Source: Myxococcales bacterium UBA1660
GTDB lineage: Bacteria > Myxococcota_A > Polyangia > Polyangiales > Houyiibacteriaceae
Reading direction: 5' to 3'
Assembly: GCA_002320815.1 (NCBI GenBank)
Contig: DCLA01000030.1
Location: forward strand, 33,275-97,274
Length of the DNA stretch: 64,000 nucleotides
A program made the translations under genes and the position numbers. Below, piece by piece: positions 8,833 to 16,835 of the stretch (its first letter is position 1; each line of letters opens with the position of its first letter). Under the pieces are notes generated by a model. That model was not told where the DNA came from, searched no databases, and saw nothing but the letters and a program-made list of their open reading frames with translations.

Positions 8833-9565
8833 GGCGGAAGCCGAGCGCGCCGCCTTCGACGAGCTCGACCCCGTAGACCTCGCGGATCGGGTCCGCGGCC
8901 ACCACCTCTCGGGGCGACCCCGTCGCGGCCACCGCGCCCTCGCGGAGCAGGATCAGGCGGTCGGCCACGCGGCGCGCTTCGTCCAGGCCGTGCACCACCA
9001 CGACCACCGCGCGCCCCTCGTCGGCGAGCTCCCGGAGGAGCGCGAAGGTCTCCAGCGCCCGCCGCACATCGAGGGCCGCCGTGGGCTCGTCGAGGAGGAG
9101 CGCGCGGGCACCGGTGGCCAGCGCGCGGGCGATGAGGGCTCGCTGCTGCTCGCCCACCGAGAGCGTGGGGAACGCGCGCTCCTGGAGCCCCTCGAGGCCC
9201 AGCCGCGCGAGGGCGGCGGTGGTCACCGCGTCGTCGGCGTGGCCGCCGGCGGCGTAGCGGCCCTGGCCCACGACCTCCCGCACGGCGAGGCCCGCCTGCA
9301 GGTGGGAGCGCTGGGGCACGTAGGCCAGCAGGCCGGCGCGCTCCCGGGCCGAGAGTCGCGCGCTGGGCCGCCCGTCGACGCGCAGCTCGCCGGTAGCGGG
9401 CACCAACCCGAGCAGAGCCCGGAGCAGGGTGCTCTTGCCCGCGCCGTTGGGTCCCAGGATGCCCAGGACCTCGCCGGGGCGGACCTCGAGGTCGACCGCG
9501 CGCAGCACCTCGCGGGCTCCGCGACGTACGGTGAGGCCGCGGGCATGGATCAACGGGTCACTCAC
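8819..9565 (-). CDS. FecE/BtuD-type ABC transporter ATPase
   Basis: 248 residues. Walker A GPNGAGKST (about 38-46), Q-loop YVPQRSHL, signature LSVGEQQR, Walker B ALLLDEP, switch His in VVVVHGLDEA. The sequence type is that of ATPases pairing with FecCD-family permeases, which import ferric siderophores, heme or cobalamin. Its start overlaps the end of such a permease gene (ATGAGTGA). The convergent riboswitch-B12 receptor operon next door suggests cobalamin as cargo; siderophore remains possible. No substrate-binding protein is found in the operon. Confidence 0.9.
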   Translation of the reverse strand: MSDPLIHARGLTVRRGAREVLRAVDLEVRPGEVLGILGPNGAGKSTLLRALLGLVPATGELRVDGRPSARLSARERAGLLAYVPQRSHLQAGLAVREVVGQGRYAAGGHADDAVTTAALARLGLEGLQERAFPTLSVGEQQRALIARALATGARALLLDEPTAALDVRRALETFALLRELADEGRAVVVVVHGLDEARRVADRLILLREGAVAATGSPREVVAADPIREVYGVELVEGGALGFRLSED

Positions 9566-10553
9566 CGACGGCCTCGCGGCGCCCCCGGAAGAGCAGGAAG
9601 AGGAAGAGGGGCGCGCCGACCAGCCCGGTGACCACGCCCAGGGGGACCTCGCCGCGGGAGGGCAGCGCGCGCGCGGCCACGTCGCAGAGCACCACGAAGG
9701 CCCCGCCGGCGAGCGCGGCGGCGGGGAGGAGCCGGCGATGGAGCTCGCCCACGAAGGGGCGCAGCGCGTGCGGCGCGACCAGGCCCACGAAGGCGATGGA
9801 CCCGCTCATGGAGACCGACGCCGCCACCAGGAGGCTCACCCAGACCACCACCCAGCGCCGGACCCGGTGGACGTCCACGCCCAGGCTCCGCGCCTCGGCT
9901 TCGCCGCTGAGCAGGAGGTCCAGCGGCCGGGCCCAGAGGAGCGCGGCGACGAAGCCGCCGAGCACCAGGGGCGCGGCGAAGAGCACCTGCCGGGTCCCCA
10001 CGCCGCCGAGGGATCCCAGGGCGAAGGCGACCACCGCGCGCCCGAGCTCCCACCGCTCCTGGGCCACGCTGGTGACCAGCCCGCCCAGACTGAGGAAGAG
10101 CGAGCCGAGCACGAAGCCCACCAGGAGGAGGGTGAGTCGGTCCGACGCGCGACGGACGAAGACCAGGAGCACCGCCAGGGAGAGCAGCGCGCCGGCGAGG
10201 CACCCGAAGGGGACCAGGAGCTCGGGGTGCGAGACCCCGAAGCCGGCGAGCTGCGCCAGGAGGAGCGCGAGCTGGCCGCCCAGGCTGGCCCCCGCCGTGG
10301 TGCCCAGGATCGAGGGGCTGGCCAGCGGGTTCCGGAAGAGCCCCTGGACCATCACGCCGCTGACCGCGAGGGCCGCGCCGGCGAGGAAGCCGGCGACCAA
10401 CCGGGCGCCGCGGAGCGAGAGGATGTGCGCGGCGACTTCGCCTTCGGCCTCCACCGAGCCCACCCGGAGCGCGGCGAAGGACGCGAGCGCGAGGACGCCC
10501 GCCAGGACCAGCATCGTGAGAACGAGCCGGCGCCGGCCGGGCGCGCGACTCAC
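9558..10553 (-). CDS. FecCD/BtuC-type ABC permease
   Basis: 331 residues from GTG 10553, which overlaps the upstream gene's stop (GTGA); longer upstream reading would be Arg-rich shadow. About 9-10 membrane helices. Family landmarks: LRGARLVAGFLAGAALAVSGVMVQ, the FRNPLASPSILGTTAGASLGG loop region, SLGVDVHRVR before the ATPase-coupling helix, and SGSIAFVGLVAPHALRPFVG near the C-terminus, all as in BtuC/FhuB-like permeases. Forms the inner-membrane channel with the downstream ATPase. Substrate inferred as cobalamin from the neighbouring riboswitch-controlled receptor; not proven by sequence. Confidence 0.9.
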   Translation of the reverse strand: MSRAPGRRRLVLTMLVLAGVLALASFAALRVGSVEAEGEVAAHILSLRGARLVAGFLAGAALAVSGVMVQGLFRNPLASPSILGTTAGASLGGQLALLLAQLAGFGVSHPELLVPFGCLAGALLSLAVLLVFVRRASDRLTLLLVGFVLGSLFLSLGGLVTSVAQERWELGRAVVAFALGSLGGVGTRQVLFAAPLVLGGFVAALLWARPLDLLLSGEAEARSLGVDVHRVRRWVVVWVSLLVAASVSMSGSIAFVGLVAPHALRPFVGELHRRLLPAAALAGGAFVVLCDVAARALPSRGEVPLGVVTGLVGAPLFLFLLFRGRREAVGE

Positions 10554-11242
10554 GCCTCGCTCGCGGCGCTCTCTGCGCGCTGGACCTCGGGCGCGCGGGC
10601 CTTGCGGAAGGCGGCGAAGGCCAACGCCAACGCGGTGAGGCCCATGATCGCCATCAGGATGACCATGGGCCAACGCATGCCCTCGCGCTGCGCCAGGTGC
10701 GCCTCGAGGCCGGCGCGGTCACCGACGTGCAGCTCGACGACCTCGTCGCCGCTCACCCGCGCGATCACCGGGTCCCCGGCGCGGAGACCGCGGACCACCA
10801 GCAGATAGGGCGGCCCCTGCCGCTCGAGGATCTCGGGGTGGTCCTGCACGAAGGGGATCCCGTCGAGGGCGTCCACCTGGAGGGTCTCCTCCTGGACCAT
10901 GCCCTTCCAGTCGCGGGCGTGGGGCAAGGTCAGGGACTCGTCGCCGCTCGCCGTGTGGACGACCACCTCCGGCTCGCCGACGGGGGAAGACCAGTGATGG
11001 TCGATGGCCCGGGAGGCGTTGGGGTCGGTGACGATGATGTCGCCCCACTGGATGGGCGCGCCGGCGGGGACGCGCACCGAGCGGCCCTCGGCCAGGGTGC
11101 CCTCCACCACGCCCGCGCCGGTGGGGATGGTGGCGCCGGTCCCGGTGAAGGCCACCGACACGGCGACGTAGAGGAACGCGCAGCCGGTGACGAGGGCCCC
11201 CAGCGCGAGCACGAAGGGCAGCGGTCGGATCGTGGTGGGCAT
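10550..11242 (-). CDS. Two-helix membrane protein of unknown function
   Basis: 230 residues: a hydrophobic helix at about 9-33, a 140-residue soluble loop, and a second helix at about 193-215 followed by a short basic tail. The loop contains VVEGTLAEGRSVRVPAG, a WSSPVGEPEVVVHT strand pair and LVVRGLRAGDPVIARVSGD, reminiscent of GIDE-type membrane domains, but the match is loose. It begins two bases after ruvB and its stop overlaps the permease start, so it is made together with RuvAB and the BtuCD-like transporter. I do not recognise a function. Confidence 0.7.
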   Translation of the reverse strand: MPTTIRPLPFVLALGALVTGCAFLYVAVSVAFTGTGATIPTGAGVVEGTLAEGRSVRVPAGAPIQWGDIIVTDPNASRAIDHHWSSPVGEPEVVVHTASGDESLTLPHARDWKGMVQEETLQVDALDGIPFVQDHPEILERQGPPYLLVVRGLRAGDPVIARVSGDEVVELHVGDRAGLEAHLAQREGMRWPMVILMAIMGLTALALAFAAFRKARAPEVQRAESAASEA

Positions 11243-11244
11243 GG

Positions 11245-12309
11245 TCAGAAGAGATGACCCTGATCGTCCTCGTCGTCGACGAGGCGCCGCAGCCGCTTGG
11301 GAGTCCGGAGCTTGAGGTGCTCGTAGGCCCGGCGGGTCACCGTGCGGCCGCGCGGGGTGCGCGCGATGAACCCCTGCTGCAACAGGAAGGGCTCGTACAC
11401 GTCTTCCAGGGTGTCCCGGGGCTCGCTGAGCGCGGCCGCCAGGGTCTCCACGCCGGTGGGTCCGCCGTCGTAGTGCTCGATGAGGATGCGCAGGTAGCGG
11501 CGGTCCATCTCGTCGAGCCCCGCCTCGTCCACGTCGAGCCGCTCCAGGGCCTCCTGGGCCGTCGCCAGATCGAGCTTGCCGTTGCCGCGGACCTGGGCGA
11601 AGTCCCGGGCCCGGCGCAGCAGCCGGTTGGCGATCCGCGGCGTGCCCCGGGCGCGCCGGGCCACCTCGATGGCCGCCTCGGGCGCGGTCTCCAGGTCGAG
11701 CAGGCGCGCGCTCCGGGTGACCACCTGGGCCAACTCTTCCGGCGCGTAGTAGTCGAGGCGCGCCATGTAGCCGAAGCGGGTGCGCATCGGGTTGGTGAGC
11801 AGCCCGGTGCGGGTGGTCGCCGCGACCAGCGTGAAGGGCTGCAGCGGCAGGGTGAAGCTCTGGGCATAGGGCCCGTCGCCCTGGACGATCTCGATCTGGA
11901 AGTCCTCGACGGCGGTGTAGAGGTACTCCTCGATGGCCGGCGAGAGCCGGTGGATCTCGTCGATGAAGATGATGTCGTTGGGTTCGACCTTGGTCAGCAA
12001 GGTGCCCAGCTGCCCCTTGTGCTCCAGCGCCGGCGCCGAATGGGAGTGCAGCTCCACCCCGCGCTCCTCGGCGAGGATGTGCGCCAGGGTGGTCTTGCCG
12101 AGACCGGGCGGGCCACAGAAGAGCACGTGGTCCACCGGGTCCCCGCGCTTGGCCGCGGCCTCGACCATGACCCGCAGGTTGTCCTTGAGCTTCTCCTGGC
12201 CGACGAAGTCCTCGAAGCTCTTCGGCCGCAGCGAGATCTCGTAGTGCGCCTCCTCGTCCGTCGGCTCCGGCGAGAGCGTCGTGTCGTAGCGCGTGGTCTC
12301 GTTGGTCAT
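11245..12309 (-). CDS. ruvB: Holliday junction branch migration helicase RuvB
   Basis: 354 residues, normal for RuvB. N-terminal SLRPKSFEDFVGQE, Walker A GPPGLGKTT (about 66-74), Walker B FIDEIHRLSPAIEE, sensor 1 AATTRTGLLTNPMRTRFG, arginine-finger region, sensor 2 GTPRIANRLLRRARDFA and C-terminal winged helix with HYDGGPTGVETLAAALSE and PFLLQQGFIARTPRGR. Hexameric AAA+ motor that pulls DNA through the RuvA-bound junction. Sits 17 bases after ruvA. RuvC is about 9 kb away in another operon on the same strand. Confidence 0.98.
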   Translation of the reverse strand: MTNETTRYDTTLSPEPTDEEAHYEISLRPKSFEDFVGQEKLKDNLRVMVEAAAKRGDPVDHVLFCGPPGLGKTTLAHILAEERGVELHSHSAPALEHKGQLGTLLTKVEPNDIIFIDEIHRLSPAIEEYLYTAVEDFQIEIVQGDGPYAQSFTLPLQPFTLVAATTRTGLLTNPMRTRFGYMARLDYYAPEELAQVVTRSARLLDLETAPEAAIEVARRARGTPRIANRLLRRARDFAQVRGNGKLDLATAQEALERLDVDEAGLDEMDRRYLRILIEHYDGGPTGVETLAAALSEPRDTLEDVYEPFLLQQGFIARTPRGRTVTRRAYEHLKLRTPKRLRRLVDDEDDQGHLF

Positions 12310-12326
12310 CGGTGTTCGGCTCTCGG

Positions 12327-12935
12327 TCAGCCCATGGAGCGGAGGGCCTCGCGGAGGAGCTCCTCGGTGGTCTTGTCCTCGGTCTTCAGGGCGCCGACCG
12401 CCTGCTCGGCCTCGGGCCGCTTGTAGCCCATCGCGGTCAGGAGCCCCACCACCTGACCGGCGACGCCGCCCATGGTGGACGCCGAACGCCGCGGAGCCGC
12501 GGTGGCCACGCCGAGCTCCATCGAGCCGCGCAGGACGATCTTGCCCTTGAGGTCCAGGAGGATGCGCTCGATGGTCTTCTTGCCGACGCCGGGGATGCCC
12601 TTCAGGGCGCCGCGATCGTCGGTCTCCACCGCGCGGTGGAGCGCCGGCGCGTCCAGCGATCCCAGGATCGCCAAGGCGCTCTTGGGTCCGACGTTGGACA
12701 CCCCGAGGAGCGAGCGGAAGGCCGCCTTGTCGTCGGCGCTCTCGAACCCGTAGAGCAGCAGCGCGTCCTCGCGCGCATGGGTGTGCACGTGGACGCTGAT
12801 CGGCCCCTCGCTCGCGCCGAGGCGCCCCAGGGTCCCCATGGGGAGGAGGACCTCGTAGCCCACGCCGTTGACCTCGAGGAGCACGGTCCCGTCGAGGCCC
12901 TGATCCACCACCGTGCCCGTCAGCCTACCGATCAC
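12327..12935 (-). CDS. ruvA: Holliday junction-binding protein RuvA
   Basis: 202 residues from a GTG start. Domain I begins MIGRLTGTVVDQGLDGTVLLEVNGVGYEVLLP; two helix-hairpin-helix units follow (LLGVSNVGPKSALAIL and LKGIPGVGKKTIERILLDL); a flexible linker leads to the C-terminal RuvB-binding three-helix domain (VVGLLTAMGYKRPEAEQAV). First gene of the ruvA-ruvB-membrane protein-BtuC-BtuD-like operon. A 131-base divergent region separates it from the bacteriophytochrome gene. Confidence 0.97.
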   Translation of the reverse strand: MIGRLTGTVVDQGLDGTVLLEVNGVGYEVLLPMGTLGRLGASEGPISVHVHTHAREDALLLYGFESADDKAAFRSLLGVSNVGPKSALAILGSLDAPALHRAVETDDRGALKGIPGVGKKTIERILLDLKGKIVLRGSMELGVATAAPRRSASTMGGVAGQVVGLLTAMGYKRPEAEQAVGALKTEDKTTEELLREALRSMG

Positions 12936-12940
12936 GCGCC

Positions 12941-12967
12941 GACACTACTCGTCATCCGAACAGTGTC
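12941..12967. promoter_or_regulatory. Inverted repeat in ruvA/phytochrome divergent promoter region
   Basis: GACACT (12941-12946) and AGTGTC (12962-12967) are spaced by 15 bases, about 100 bases before the phytochrome start and just upstream of ruvA. The arrangement could bind a dimeric regulator. It is short and may be chance. Confidence 0.25.
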
Positions 12968-13065
12968 AAAGGGGTCGACCCTCGTTGCAACGGGCTTCGT
13001 TTCTTGCGATACCTCGGGCCTTGGCTTGGGGCGCCGTGAGCGTCCCCGAATGCGGAGACCGGAAC

Positions 13066-15288
13066 ATGCCGGACGCTGTCGACCTCGATACTTGTGCGCG
13101 AGAACCCATCCACATCCCTGGGGCGGTGCAGTCCTTCGCCGCGATGGTGGTGGCGGACCGCGCATCACGACGGATCGTCCAGCACTCGGCGAACCTCGCC
13201 GACTGGCTGGCGGACGAGTCCCCCCTCGGCCGATCCCTGGGCGAGGCGTTCCCCGAGCCGGCGCGCGCCGCGCTGGAGCGCGCGCTCGACGCGGGCGGCC
13301 TGGTGGACCAACCGCGCCTGGTCTTCAGCGGCGAGCTGAAACCCGGCGTCACCGCGGACGTGACGGTGCACGAGCACCAGGGTCGCCTGCTGGTAGAGCT
13401 CGAGGCGAGCCACGGCGTCATCGGCCTCCCGACGATCAACGACGCGCTCCGGGTCCTCGGCGACGCGAACGACATCGAGGGCTTCGGCGAGCGCCTGGCC
13501 CAGTGGGTCCGGACGGTCACCGGCCACGACCGCGTCATGGTCTATCGCTTCGCCGACGACGGAAGCGGGTGGGTCTTCGCCGAATCGAAGCGCGACGACC
13601 TGGAGCCCTTCTTCGGTCTGCACTACCCGGCCTCGGACATCCCGGCCCAGGCCCGCCGGCTCTTCGTGCTCAACCGGACCCGGCTCCTGGCGGACCGCGC
13701 CGCGCCGCCGGTGCCGATGCGCGGCGAGGTCGCCGAGCCGACCGACATGAGTCACACCTTCAGCCGGGCGGTGTCGCCGATCCACCTGGAGTACCTGGCC
13801 AACATGGGGGTCCGGGCCACCCTCTCGCTGGCGTTGGTCCGCCCGGGCGAGGACCGGCTCTGGGGCCTCGTGGCCTGCCACCACTACGCGCCGCTGATGG
13901 TGGGCGCGAGCGGCCGCGCCGCCTGCGAGACCCTGACCCTGGGCGCCTCGTTCGTGCTCGACGGGCTCCTCCGCCGGGAGCGCATGGCCGCGGACGAAGA
14001 AGCCGCCGAGCACCTCTCCGAGGTGTCGCGGACCCTGGCCTCCCACGACGACTTCTTCGATGGAGTGGCGGCCTCGCAGGCCGAGCTCGCCCAGCTCTTC
14101 GACGGCAGCACCTTCGGGGTCTGCTCACCGACGGCCCCGGACGCCCTGCTCCCCGCGGGCATCGCCCCCACCACCCGCGACGCGCTCCTGGCGGCGCTCG
14201 CGCCGCGGATGGGCGAGGTCTTCGCGTCCGACCACCTCGCCGAAGACCTGGCCCCCATCGAGGGAGTCCCCCATGCGGGTCTCTTGGCAGTCCCCTGCAC
14301 GTACCCCAAGAACACCTGGCTCATGTGGTTCCGATCGGCACAGCACCGTGAAGTGCACTGGAGCGGCGACCCCACCAAGACGGTGACCGTCGGACCCCTC
14401 GGAGACCGGCTGACGCCGCGCAAGTCCTTCGAGCTCTGGGTCGAAGAGGTCGAGGACCGCGCGCTCCCCTGGCACCCCGCGGACCAGCGCACGGCCGAAC
14501 GGCTGCGGGTCGCGCTGGCCGACGTGGTCTACCGCGAGCGCGAGCGGCTGGCGGCCATCGGCGCGGATCTGGAGACCCGCACCAAGGATCTCGAGAGCTT
14601 CAGCACCATGGCCTCCCACGATCTCCGGGAGCCACTGCGGGCCATCAGCAACTACGCGCTCTTCCTCCGCGAAGACAACGAGGGCCTCGACGAAGCGAGC
14701 GTGCGACACCTCGACCGCATCGAGAAGCTCATCGCGCGCATGTACACCCTCATCGACGGCATGTTGGTCCTCAGCCGCCTCGGCCGGGCCCGCCTGCGGC
14801 CCGTCGAGCTCGATCTGAACCAGGTCGTCGCGCAGACCCTGAGCGACCTCGCCGAGCGCATCGCCGCGACCAAGGCCACCATCGAGGTCGACGAGCTCCC
14901 GAGCATCGTCGGCTGGGACACCGGCCTGGTCACCGTCTTCACCAACCTCGTCTCCAACGCCCTCAAGTACAGCGAGGGCGCGCCCCACGTCTCGATCGGC
15001 GCGACCACCGCGGGCCAGGTGCCCAGCCGCCCCGCCGCCGTCGACCCCGATGACCGGGTGATCTTCGTCCGCGACCGCGGCATCGGCATCGGCCCCGAGA
15101 GCATCGGCTCGGTCTTCCGCATGTTCCACCGCCTGCACCCCAACGATCGCTATGGCGAGGGGAGCGGCGCCGGACTCCCCATCGTGCGTCGCGCGGTCGA
15201 GCGGATGGGCGGCGAGGTCTGGCTCGAGTCGGCGCCCGGCGAGGGGTCGACCTTCTACTTCAGCCTTCCGGAGTTCCCCACCCCGTGA
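13066..15288 (+). CDS. Bacteriophytochrome histidine kinase
   Basis: 740 residues from ATG 13066, with GGAG eight bases upstream. Red/far-red light receptor. Photosensory core: PAS with the bilin-attachment Cys10 in DTCAREPIHIPGAVQ; GAF at about 140-305 with the hallmark YPASDIPAQARRLF (188-193 is PASDIP) and the chromophore-contacting His in SPIHLEYLANMGV (about 240); PHY region to about 490. Output: HisKA with STMASHDLREPLRAI, HATPase with NLVSNALKYS, RDRGIGIG and GSGAGLPIV. The N-terminal Cys predicts biliverdin as chromophore. No heme oxygenase gene is near. The stop overlaps the next gene (GTGA), so the receptor and its response regulator are made together. Confidence 0.96.
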   Translation: MPDAVDLDTCAREPIHIPGAVQSFAAMVVADRASRRIVQHSANLADWLADESPLGRSLGEAFPEPARAALERALDAGGLVDQPRLVFSGELKPGVTADVTVHEHQGRLLVELEASHGVIGLPTINDALRVLGDANDIEGFGERLAQWVRTVTGHDRVMVYRFADDGSGWVFAESKRDDLEPFFGLHYPASDIPAQARRLFVLNRTRLLADRAAPPVPMRGEVAEPTDMSHTFSRAVSPIHLEYLANMGVRATLSLALVRPGEDRLWGLVACHHYAPLMVGASGRAACETLTLGASFVLDGLLRRERMAADEEAAEHLSEVSRTLASHDDFFDGVAASQAELAQLFDGSTFGVCSPTAPDALLPAGIAPTTRDALLAALAPRMGEVFASDHLAEDLAPIEGVPHAGLLAVPCTYPKNTWLMWFRSAQHREVHWSGDPTKTVTVGPLGDRLTPRKSFELWVEEVEDRALPWHPADQRTAERLRVALADVVYRERERLAAIGADLETRTKDLESFSTMASHDLREPLRAISNYALFLREDNEGLDEASVRHLDRIEKLIARMYTLIDGMLVLSRLGRARLRPVELDLNQVVAQTLSDLAERIAATKATIEVDELPSIVGWDTGLVTVFTNLVSNALKYSEGAPHVSIGATTAGQVPSRPAAVDPDDRVIFVRDRGIGIGPESIGSVFRMFHRLHPNDRYGEGSGAGLPIVRRAVERMGGEVWLESAPGEGSTFYFSLPEFPTP

Positions 15289-15731
15289 CCCGCACCGCGA
15301 ACCCCACCGTCTTGGTCGTCGAGGACTCCGACGACGACTTCTACGCCTTCGAGCGCGCCTGTTCGCGCTCGCCGGTCCCCATCGCGCTCGTCCGCGCCCG
15401 CGACGGCTTCGAGGCCCGCAAGTACCTCGGCTCCGCCGACCACGCCTCGAGCCAGTGGCCAGTCCTGGTCTTCCTGGACCTCAACATGCCCGGCATCGAC
15501 GGCCGCGCGCTGCTCCAGGAGATCAAGGCCGAGGGCTCCGACTCCAAGCGCCTCCGGGTCGTCGTCTACACCACCTCGGACAGCCCGACCGACGTGGAGT
15601 TCTGTTACTCCAACTACGCCAACGCCTTCCACACCAAGCCCCGCGACTTCCGCGAGATGCGCGCGGACCTCAACGAGATCCTCGCCTACTGGCTCACCAA
15701 GGCCGACGAGCCCCCCGGGGATCTCCCGTGA
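15285..15731 (+). CDS. Rcp1-like single-domain response regulator
   Basis: 148 residues, GTG start inside the phytochrome stop. A lone receiver: acidic pocket VVEDSDDD, phospho-Asp in FLDLNMPGIDG, Thr in VVYTTSDSP, Lys in FHTKPRDF. The DLNMPG motif and long extra loop after helix 2 are typical of the small regulators encoded next to phytochrome kinases (Rcp1 family). Most likely receives phosphate from the phytochrome. With no output domain it must act by protein contact or pass phosphate on, possibly to the REC-kinase encoded next. Confidence 0.93.
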   Translation: MTRTANPTVLVVEDSDDDFYAFERACSRSPVPIALVRARDGFEARKYLGSADHASSQWPVLVFLDLNMPGIDGRALLQEIKAEGSDSKRLRVVVYTTSDSPTDVEFCYSNYANAFHTKPRDFREMRADLNEILAYWLTKADEPPGDLP

Positions 15732-16831
15732 CCGCGAAGCCCCGAGTCCTGGTGGTCGACGACAGCTTCGACGACCGTCAGGTCGTCGTGCGCTACCTGC
15801 GCCGGGCCCCGCTGACCGAGTACGAGATCCACGAGGCCTCGTCCGGCGCCGAGGCGCTGCGCATCGCCGCCGAGGTCCGCCCCGACGTCTTCGTGGTCGA
15901 CAACCACATGGGCGAGATGTCCGGCGTGAACCTCCTGTCCGAGCTCCGCGACGCGGGGCACCGAGATGCGGCCGTGGTCGTGCTCACCGGATCCGGCGGC
16001 GACGCGCGGGCGTTCCTCGCCCAGGGCATCGACGACTTCGTCCAGAAGGACGAGCTCACCCAGAGCTACCTGCTCCGGGTGGTCTCCAACGCGCTCATCA
16101 AAGCGTCGCTCCGCGCCCAGCTCGCCGAACGCCACGCCTTCGAGGAGCGGCTGATCGACATGGTCGCTCACGATCTGCGGTCGCCGCTGAACTCCATCGT
16201 GTTCGCGACCCAGATGCTCGACGCCGACCGACTCTCCGACGACGGCAAGAAGTGCCTGACCACCGTTCAGCGGAGCGCGAACCGGATGAGCCGGATCATC
16301 GAGCAGCTCCTGGACCTGGCGCGGGTGCGGCACGCCCAGGGGTACCCACTGCAGGCCGAGGACCTCGACCTCTGCGAGCTGGTCTCCACCGTCGTCGAGG
16401 ACGTGCGCATCTCCCACACGAAGCGGGAGATCGAGGTCGTGTGCCAGGGAGACGGGAGCGGGCAGTACGACGCCACGGCGCTGACCCAGGTGATCACCAA
16501 CCTGGTCGGCAACGCCATCCGCTACGGGGACCCCTCGCAGCCGATCACCGTGCGCGCCGACGCCGGCGACGACACGGTCGCCCTGCGGGTGTCCAACGCC
16601 GGCCCGCCGATCCCTCCGGAGTCGCTGACGCGCCTCTTCCGGCCCTTTGAGCGCGCCGGTCGCGAGAAGAACGACCGCAAGGGCCTGGGCCTCGGGCTCT
16701 ATATCGTGATGGCCATCGTCCAGGCCCACGGCGGCGAGGTCCACGCCGAGTCCGACACCGCCGCCACCACCTTCACCGTGACCCTCCCCCGCCGGCGCCC
16801 GATGAACCCGGAAGCCGGGTCGGTGGCCTGA
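15728..16831 (+). CDS. REC - histidine kinase (third member of phytochrome operon)
   Basis: 367 residues from GTG 15728, which overlaps the Rcp1-like stop. Receiver at about 5-120 (VLVVDDSFDDRQ, Asp in VFVVDNHMGEMSG, Lys in FVQKDEL), HisKA with MVAHDLRSPLNSIVFA, HATPase with NLVGNAIRYGD, G1 VSNAGPPIPPE and G2 GLGLGLYIVMAI. Cytosolic. As the last gene of a tightly coupled light-sensing cluster it probably takes the phytochrome signal at its receiver and relays it to a target encoded elsewhere. In its receiver the Asp is followed by NHMGEMSG rather than LxMPxxxG, unusual but not disabling. It ends four bases from the convergent cardiolipin synthase gene. Confidence 0.93.
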   Translation: MTAKPRVLVVDDSFDDRQVVVRYLRRAPLTEYEIHEASSGAEALRIAAEVRPDVFVVDNHMGEMSGVNLLSELRDAGHRDAAVVVLTGSGGDARAFLAQGIDDFVQKDELTQSYLLRVVSNALIKASLRAQLAERHAFEERLIDMVAHDLRSPLNSIVFATQMLDADRLSDDGKKCLTTVQRSANRMSRIIEQLLDLARVRHAQGYPLQAEDLDLCELVSTVVEDVRISHTKREIEVVCQGDGSGQYDATALTQVITNLVGNAIRYGDPSQPITVRADAGDDTVALRVSNAGPPIPPESLTRLFRPFERAGREKNDRKGLGLGLYIVMAIVQAHGGEVHAESDTAATTFTVTLPRRRPMNPEAGSVA

Positions 16832-16835
16832 GCGC

